Origin: Dysidea avara
Taxonomy: Eukaryota > Porifera > Demospongiae > Dictyoceratida > Dysideidae
Assembly (NCBI RefSeq): GCF_963678975.1
Contig: NC_089279.1
Span: 34,539,297 to 34,603,296 of the forward strand
Length of the DNA stretch: 64,000 nt
Reading direction: 5' to 3'
A program made the position numbers and the translations under genes. Shown piece after piece: positions 57,492 through 64,000 of the stretch. Below the pieces are notes generated by a model, which saw only the letters and a list, made by a program, of their open reading frames with translations, did no database searches and was not told the DNA's origin. Position 1 is the first letter of the stretch; each line of letters opens with the position of its first letter.

Positions 57492-58739
57492 TGTAAAGTG
57501 TAAGTATCTACTTAGTATTAGTTATTTATCGAAATCCGTAAATTATTTCTTTATTTACGTAATGTATTTGTAAATCTTAGTAGAGTCTGCCCACAACTCA
57601 CTCGGATCAGCAAGTAAGAATATAATCAAAGCACGTTTGTATGGTGTAAACAGCCTTGCTAAGTAAGCATAGTATGTACATGTACCTTAAAAGTCTCCAC
57701 GGTGCTTGGATCTAGACATCGAGTCGAGGATCGAGAAGAAGACGATCATGAACGAACGCTATATGCTAGTACGTAGTCTCAAAAAACATGTGTTGTAGTT
57801 CTTTCTCAGTAACGGTAGGGTACCTAACGTAGCTATTCGATAAACCAGGGTGAAATGTTAGTTTAGAAACATTCGATTGTGGGAATTAATAAAGTTGAAA
57901 AACCTAGCTAAATCGGGGGTGTTACTAACCACTGCACTGGACTGGCTAAGTGGGTTTTTTGACTGCAAGCTATTCGGTGCTCCTTGTTACCTTTTGGACT
58001 GATTGTGATTTGTGTATAAAGATTTGAATGAGTATGCATAGCTATTATAGCTATGCTACAGATGTTGTATGGCCTGATGTTACAGTGATTAGGTTTGTCT
58101 TGCTTTACATCATGTAGGTTACCTCCTGAGCTTTGTTATTAGTGGAGAATGGTAAATAGCGTGGCCATATACCAGCATGTAGTTTTAATAGAGTTTGTTG
58201 ATCATTGGGAACTATCTGTTAATGATACTGATATGATACGGCCATGTACAGCTGAACACTGTGACCGGTATTACTACACTTAAAAATGAAGAACAACCAG
58301 AGTTCCTATAGATTTATCACCTCCTGGGAGTAACTATTACTCTAAAGTCATAGTGACTTGATCCCAAGGCATCACTGCATGTGTACAAAACAGTGAAAGA
58401 TGTATATACTGTATTGCCTTGAATTACGCTATTGTGTAAACAATTTGTTTAGTCACTGGGATGGATAACTTTATAAATAAATGCCAGTTTTAAGTATTCA
58501 TAGTTTTAATAGACATCACTTAACATCATCAATTGAGGTCTTTGTCTTGACAACAGAAGCCTTTTATAACTGATTAACATCAGATTAACATTATTTTGGA
58601 TGGGTAATAAGTGTTTAAAGAAATTTAGACTGTTTTGGGTGAGTAATAAATCTCATATACTCCACCTTGTTTTCTAATATACTCCACGTCTTCAGGCACA
58701 CTATAACATATGCTCAAAATCTAGGTTTGTCCAATCACT

Positions 58740-58807
58740 ATGCATTGTTCACGTGCAATGATTTAACGAGCACGATTATTTTGTCACGTGAGGATGCATA
58801 ATTGCCA
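58740..58807 (+). promoter_or_regulatory. promoter-like region with two E-boxes
   Basis: Two palindromic CACGTG hexamers (about 58751 and 58785, the second in GTCACGTGAGG) lie within 60 bp of an ATG in a strong context (TTGCCATGGCG). CACGTG is the core for USF/MYC/MiT-type bHLH factors. Function is inferred. Confidence 0.45.
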
Positions 58808-58879
58808 TGGCGCTAGTATTATCGCAAGAAAAACCAGCCGCTTTTGTCAAGCCTACAGCAGAAACAGTCGTGGATGAGG
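58808..58879 (+). CDS. possible first coding exon, gene unknown
   Basis: ATGG in a good start context opens 24 codons (MALVLSQEKPAAFVKPTAET, then VVDE) and stops at a consensus donor GAG/GTAAGT. I cannot find a convincing second exon. Joining to the acceptor before TMEM41A (60992) would give a 27-codon upstream frame ending before the TMEM41A ATG; joining to TMEM41A exon 2 is out of phase. It is either the first exon of another gene or a leader exon of TMEM41A. Confidence 0.4.
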
Positions 58880-58955
58880 TAAGTAATCTGAGTGTAATGT
58901 GAAATAGAGTCTAAAGCAGTTATACGGGCACAATGTGGAGTCTATGAAACTTATA

Positions 58956-59350
58956 GTCTCGCGACGCCCGACCCTAAAAGAGGGTCTGGTGAAACTGTGT
59001 GCAAAAAGTTTGAGCTCTGGAATGTTTATTGGATGACGTTTTACGTGTTAAGTAAGTGCACTGTTTACGTCACAACATCCATTCAACCAGATCCGCTTAC
59101 AGCATCACCAAACCAATAGCGCTACATTAAAACGAACCCAACAGAATTGTATGGCTGTTTTCTCAATGAATTTAAGCATCAGAGTCACCGGATGTAATTA
59201 ACCGTAAGCCGCGAATCTTTTGAAATGTACGCATTACATAATCAATTTGAAATGGAGCGATCTGATTGGAGCTTCCAACATTCCGGCAGCGCCAAACTTT
59301 TTGTACACAGTTTCACCAGACCCTCTTTTTAGGGTCGGGCGCCGCGAGAC
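58956..59350. mobile_element. foldback element with 13-bp flanking duplication
   Basis: 395 bp with inverted ends of about 58 bp, GTCTCGCGACGCCCGACCCT and its near-complement, continuing through GAGGGTCTGGTGAAACTGTG. TATGAAACTTATA flanks both sides (58943-58955 and 59351-59363). A related sequence at 59485-59540 (CACAATGTGGGGTCTATGAA, then ATTTATAAACCC) has the same flanks without the insertion. The element encodes no protein. Confidence 0.85.
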
Positions 59351-60146
59351 TATGAAACTTATAAACCCTCAGGCCCTTAGTAGTGCCGGTATCAGAAATA
59401 TACCTTTAGCAACTACTATTGCCTGAATACTCTTACTACACACCCCTCCATATTGTCTCGAATTGTAGTCTGGGAATTTATAATAGTTATACGTGCACAA
59501 TGTGGGGTCTATGAAATTTATAAACCCGAAGGCCCGGGCTGTAGCGCACGAACGAAGCGAGGTTGTGGTTTTCTAAAAATAGTGAATACCGAATTTAATG
59601 TAGTGATTAAAGTTTTGGTGGTTTAGTGGTGGCCATACATGAGTCAATCATATACAACATGTTTATACTGTGAACAAGCACAGACACATGCATTGAAGTA
59701 TTCGCAATCATTTTTTTTTTATACTTTCTAGGATATCATACTTCAAACCTTACTTTGTTGCTTTTACTACTAACACAAAGTGGGTATAAGTGTAAATCAC
59801 AGCATACCCAAGAGTGTAAAATGTATTTAGTGATATACTGAGGTGTTTTTCCTAATACCGTACCGTTCATCAAAATGCAATACCACCCATCTCCTGTCAC
59901 TACATATGCATAGCAACAGGAATCCCCACAAAAAATAATTGGCACATAAAGTTCTCTAGTTATACTGTTTTCACTTTCATTTTTAGTTATTCAAACATTG
60001 TTATTCGGTGGCGTAGCCAGAATATGGGCTACACAGGCCAGGCCTGGCATATATATATATAAACATCAAGATCAAGATACTCTAATAGAACAGTCACCCT
60101 AATACACAGTCAAACCAATATGACAAATTGCTGAAATCATTTTACA

Positions 60147-60240
60147 GGGTCTAATGTTTACATAATAATTAGACTTCAGACCACAGGGTTACTAAATTAC
60201 TTAGACCCCTGTGGTCTGAAGTCTAACTTATTTAGACCCT
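60147..60240. mobile_element. 94-bp MITE with GGGTCTAA ends
   Basis: GGGTCTAATG faces TTTAGACCC, and inside lies a stem TTAGACTTCAGACCACAGGG facing CCCTGTGGTCTGAAGTCTAA, with a 17-base loop. Confidence 0.75.
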
Positions 60241-60280
60241 TTATGTAGTTGCGCGTAATAAACATGAACATTTAGTACTG

Positions 60281-60345
60281 CCGCAATGGCTCAGTCGGTA
60301 GAGTGTTCGCCTCCTGTGCGGGAGGCAGGTTCGATCCACCATGCC
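60281..60345 (+). repeat. tRNA-like SINE head
   Basis: GCAATGGCTCAGTCGGTAGA matches the A box and D arm, and CAGGTTCGATCC the B box. An anticodon-arm-like stem TTCGC/GCGGG with loop CTCCTGT lies between them. The T stem does not pair and no acceptor stem is evident, so it is not a functional tRNA. Confidence 0.6.
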
Positions 60346-61006
60346 ATACCAAAGGCATTTAAAATGGTAGTAAAAGGGTCTAACATGAAAGATACAGCTC
60401 CAACTACATCAGCATGTTTAATGTGAAAACTTGTATAATATGTTAAACTTATTATAAATATACATGTAGAATGTCTTTTAAAATTGCAGTTGTAGCAATG
60501 CCAATCTATCTTAGTTTTGATGGGCAAAACGTTTGTGGTAGGGTGTAACCAAACTTATTTGTGATTAAATTTTTGTCACTGAGAGCATTAAGCCGTTCAT
60601 GTATAAACAAGGCGCTGCCATGTGCGAGAGTTACAGTACATGTACATCAATCATACTGCCATTGTAACTACCAGTATACATGATCATGAGTTCATCCTTC
60701 TTAAGATCATCTTGCTCTTTGTTGGTAATTGACAGCAAAGTACGGGCCAGAGTATCATGACTATAGTGCAATAATGGGAGACATTTATCGGGGAAGAGCT
60801 GCAGTGCATAATGTGTCAGCTGGTTTTGACAAAGCCACACAAAACACATTTTGCCCATCAAAACTTCCCCTATACTGTAAAAGTAATGTACAGTAGTATT
60901 GCATTTGAAGTTATTGTGAGTTTATAAATAGTTTCTGTACCTAGTAAACTAGTTAGTTTGTAAGGTGAACAATACATTTTCTTAAACTACAGGTAACTAA
61001 CTGACA

Positions 61007-64000
61007 ATGGTAGGGCAACAACTGCATCAAAGTACCACTAGCATATCACTGGTCAGGAGTATTGCTGGACTAGTAGTAACCTTCACTATTGCATCTGCTG
61101 TTCTCTACTACCTACTATCCCTTGTGGCTAGGCAACTATCAATGAGGTGTGCAATGTGGTTATAACTTATTGCATGCAGCATACTCTACCATTTGTATAC
61201 ATGTGAGTTATAAACACATACAGGTGTCATATAGGAACCACAGGATATTACATATGTAATTCTCCTTGGTAGCGTGACAGTTCCCATGTGATATTTGTTG
61301 TGGTCCGTACATTAATTACTAATGTTTCTATGAGTATCCTTGTGAAGAATAAAGAGGACTTAATGGTTGCTTTAAAGTAGATGACCTTTACTGAAATATT
61401 GCAGTGGTTGCTTATAGACCGCATGTGGTTGTGTAATACATCTTAGGTTTAGAATATTGCCTAGCTCCTAGATTGTAGCTTGTGTGATTGCTGGGTACTA
61501 TATGAATTTGTCTCTATTTATTTGTTTCAATGATCATGTGTTTACTGTTTACTATGCTTAAAGCATTTACTCTTGGTCCTATCATAACATGTGTACTAAT
61601 AGAAAGATAGACACACACTTTATAGTTTCCGGTGTTCATTTCCTTATACAGAGCATCTGCTTTATTTCCAACTAATGTTGACCAACTGAAAGAGCTCACT
61701 GTGGCACTGGATGATGTTAAGGATGAACGGTTTGGTCTAATTCTCAGTAGCTTTTGTGCAGTGTACATCTTCAAACAATCCTTTGCTATTCCTGGATCAG
61801 TTTTAACGGTATACACTTTATTGTCACTGTGCAGTGTTGTTTCACTTGTTTGTGTACATTATTTGAATGCTAGTGTACAGCTATATACCCAATGAAATGT
61901 AAGAAAATAATAAATACATAAAATCTCATCCTTATCACTATTAACTTCTAAAGTATTGTGATTAGTAGGACAGCCTAAAGCAGCCTAAAGTACAAATATT
62001 GCATTGAAGTCATTAACGATAAAAATAGCCCCTCGGTGGTGCTTGTCATAGAGTTGGAGAAGTCTTAAATTCCGCTGAACTGATTTGCAGATTGGGGTAG
62101 CTATATTTTGGCTGGCATGCCTTCCAGGCCATTTCTGACCATGCATACAAGCTACTGGCATTTTCATCTGCAGCTCCGAACACCTCAGTTCTCCCAAAGT
62201 AGGAGTCATAATATACAGGGATGAAGATATAAATCTCGAACACAGGAATCAACTGAACATGTAGATTACGTACACTCTCCCTGCAAGAATTCACCAAATT
62301 AAAATGATGCAAATAACTATTTTATCGCAAAATGCCCAAGTTTTGACTTGCCAATATTTCACTTTTGCAGTACTGCTGTATTGTTGAACTACTTATCTAC
62401 AACCAGCAGTTGTTACACTTTCAAGAATAACAACATTAACCAGAAAACTGGTAGAGCAACTTTTGGACTGGATGCCATACAATCTGAGATGTGTATGTAC
62501 GCTATACAGTCCATCTTGGAACAATCCATCTTCATTAAACTTCTTTTAATAAAGTTCTTTTTGTCTACCATACAGCTACTTGCATGTGCTAGTTGGCTCA
62601 CTATATTTGAGACCAAATTTATTAGAAATGCAGTCTATAGAGTTGTCACTCTCTGCCACTAGTTAACCATTGCTATCACAGTCCTGCAGCATTACTACAC
62701 ACAAGGGTAAGAAGTGTATAAGTGTTGTAGAGTAGTAGTGAAACCCTTAAAAGACAGTTTTTGTTTATTCCACTGCTCGTATTCGGCATTTAGTAATGAG
62801 AAAATGCTTCCCTGAAGGCCTTTAACTAGTAAGACTTAATAAAGCTGACCATAAAATGTATAAAACCAAAGTCCAGTAGTCCAATCCAGTGTTCCAGCCC
62901 AGTAATCCAGTCCAGTGGGTAACACCCATAATAACGCATGTTGTAGTTGAGACAATGAACTGTTGTTTGGAACAAACAATGAACTGTTGTTTGGAACAAA
63001 TTTGAGTGACAACTAATAAACTCTCTACAGTAGATTGTGAGTATATCTGATAGATCTAAAAACAAGCAAGGGACATGCTTATGCAACAAGCATTTCATAG
63101 GCAGAACGTAAACAGTATCTTTCATGTCAGGTTTGTTTAATGAAATCATGTTCTGGTGATCCACTACATATTTTAAAAATCCCAAAGTGTTAGAATGGTG
63201 ATGCAAACTTGCATGTGTTGATCTTTGTTTTACGTAATAGTGCTTTAGTACATAATTATTGTGAATGCATGTGTATGTATCATGATACATGTACAGGCTG
63301 TCCATTCAATCAAATAAAAACTATCAGAGAAAGTTTGCATGCTATAATGGTGATCAATTGTTAAACGATCCATTTCTTAACTTTTCAAGTAGCTATGTGT
63401 TTGTACATGTTGTCAGGATATGGCAAATTGTGATGGTTATGCTGTACTGTGATGTGGCTGTATAGCTAGTGTGGAATAATGTGTTTCAGGAAGTTCTACA
63501 GTGTAATTCATCCTGTGGGTGTATAACTTATTACTGTTTATAATTGAACACTATTTTCAGAACATACTAGGAGGTGCATTATTTGGAATGTGGTTGGGTT
63601 TTCCCCTGGTGTGTCTACTGAGTGCATCTGGTTCAACTTGTTGTTATTTGTTGTCAAGAACATTTGGCAAACACATTGTGTTGAGATATCAACAGGAAAG
63701 AATAAAGAAACTGGAAGATTTGGTAAGGGAGAGTATACCAAATAAGTTAGATATGTATAACGATATGATTTTTATGGTTATTGCTTGAGTGGGTGGTTTG
63801 TACCATTTCCAAGTCTTTTGAATTAAATTAATGTACCCGTGTATTCATGTAATTCTTCACCTTGTTTTGGTACATCTGTAGCCCCTCTGGTGTTATACAT
63901 GCTGCTGTTTCTTTTTTAGATGTTGGAAAGCCAAAGTAGCTTGGTATTCTTTTTGCTGTCCTTGAGGTTGTTTCCAGTCACCCCAAACTGGCTGTTGAAC
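61007..64000 (+). CDS. TMEM41A: TMEM41A, VTT-domain lipid scramblase-like protein (partial)
   Basis: Multi-pass ER membrane protein of the VTT/DedA family; the paralogue TMEM41B moves phospholipids between leaflets. Exons in phase: 61007-61146, 61652-61808, 63561-63722 and 63920 to the window edge. Exon 1 gives a short luminal/cytosolic start and the first helix (SIAGLVVTFTIASAVLYYLL). Exon 2 gives VYIFKQSFAIPGSVLT. Exon 3 carries the VTT core (GGALFGMWLGFPL, CCYLLSRTFGKHIV). Exon 4 starts MLESQSSLVFFLLSLRLFPV and then TPNWLLN, the conserved reentrant-loop motif. The match in order and spacing to animal TMEM41A is close. An in-frame TAA nine bases upstream fixes the start, and the ATG follows a likely acceptor (60992), so the leader is spliced. 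The C-terminal third lies outside the window. Confidence 0.9.
62046..62283 (-). CDS. possible exon inside TMEM41A intron 2
   Basis: On the minus strand a good acceptor (TGGTGAATTCTTGCAG) opens a 79-codon frame to a stop. It is rich in aromatic residues (PVFEIYIFIPVYYDSYFGR, SSLYAWSEMAWKACQPKYSY). The composition looks more protein-like than the surrounding intron. I recognise no family and find no partner exon, so it may be a pseudogene piece or chance. Confidence 0.25.
62870..62936. repeat. arm fragment of the GGACTACTGGA foldback family
   Basis: On the minus strand, GGGTGTTACCCACTGGACTG continues into GGATTACTGGGCTGGAACAC and GGATTGGACTACTGGACT, the same subrepeats as the TAF1A-intron elements. 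Only one arm is present here. Confidence 0.65.
62953..63000 (+). repeat. exact 24-bp tandem duplication
   Basis: Two identical units beginning CAATGAACTGTTGTTTGG in TMEM41A intron 2. Confidence 0.9.

Noticed and set aside
60281..60345. Functional tRNA gene (anticodon CCT)
   Set aside because: A and B boxes are good but the T stem and acceptor stem do not pair; a SINE head is more likely.
57917..62930. A 5-kb element bounded by the two GGGTGTTA...GGACTGG arms at 57917 and 62927
   Set aside because: No matching target duplication flanks the pair, the arms differ, and TMEM41A exons lie between; two independent fragments are simpler.

Overview
The window is nuclear DNA of an early-branching animal, most likely a demosponge. 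It is AT-rich. Its genes have short GT-AG introns, and it is crowded with small foldback/MITE-type elements. Conserved animal genes (WDR46, TAF1A, TMEM41A) are present. The large tandem family found here, an ectodomain resembling bacterial polymorphic outer-membrane proteins joined to about nine membrane helices, is to my knowledge typical of sponges. The taxonomic call is inference; no rRNA or mitochondrial marker is present.

Layout. Positions 1-9480 hold repeats: a GAA tract, several inverted-repeat elements, an hAT-type MITE with a perfect 8-bp target duplication, and an orphaned 5' region of the receptor family. Positions 9491-37453 hold the receptor-like cluster: copy 1 (broken), copy 2 (intact, 1310 aa), copy 3 (a truncated tail) and copy 4 (intact, 1301 aa). 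Copies 1 and 2 are separated by a decayed LINE, a second LINE end and several palindromic elements. Positions 38043-45399 (minus strand) hold a nine-exon TAF1A gene, with large foldback elements in its long first intron and a cluster of transposons just downstream. Only 79 bp from its start codon, in head-to-head orientation, begins WDR46, 14 exons at 45479-51987. Position 54659 starts an unrecognised intron-free membrane/coiled-coil protein built from two repeats of one unit. Positions 58740-58879 look like a promoter with a short first exon. Positions 61007-64000 hold the 5' part of TMEM41A, cut by the window edge.

How the genes fit together. TAF1A (RNA polymerase I initiation) and WDR46 (18S rRNA processing) act in the same pathway, ribosome production, and share one very compact intergenic promoter. 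The receptor-like cluster is an independent, actively rearranging family: intact copies, a frameshifted copy, a truncated copy and a detached promoter lie side by side. Its ectodomains diverge while parts of the membrane domain stay nearly identical. TMEM41A is an ER lipid scramblase-type housekeeping gene. I joined exons by reading splice sites and checking that phases agree; no transcript data were available.
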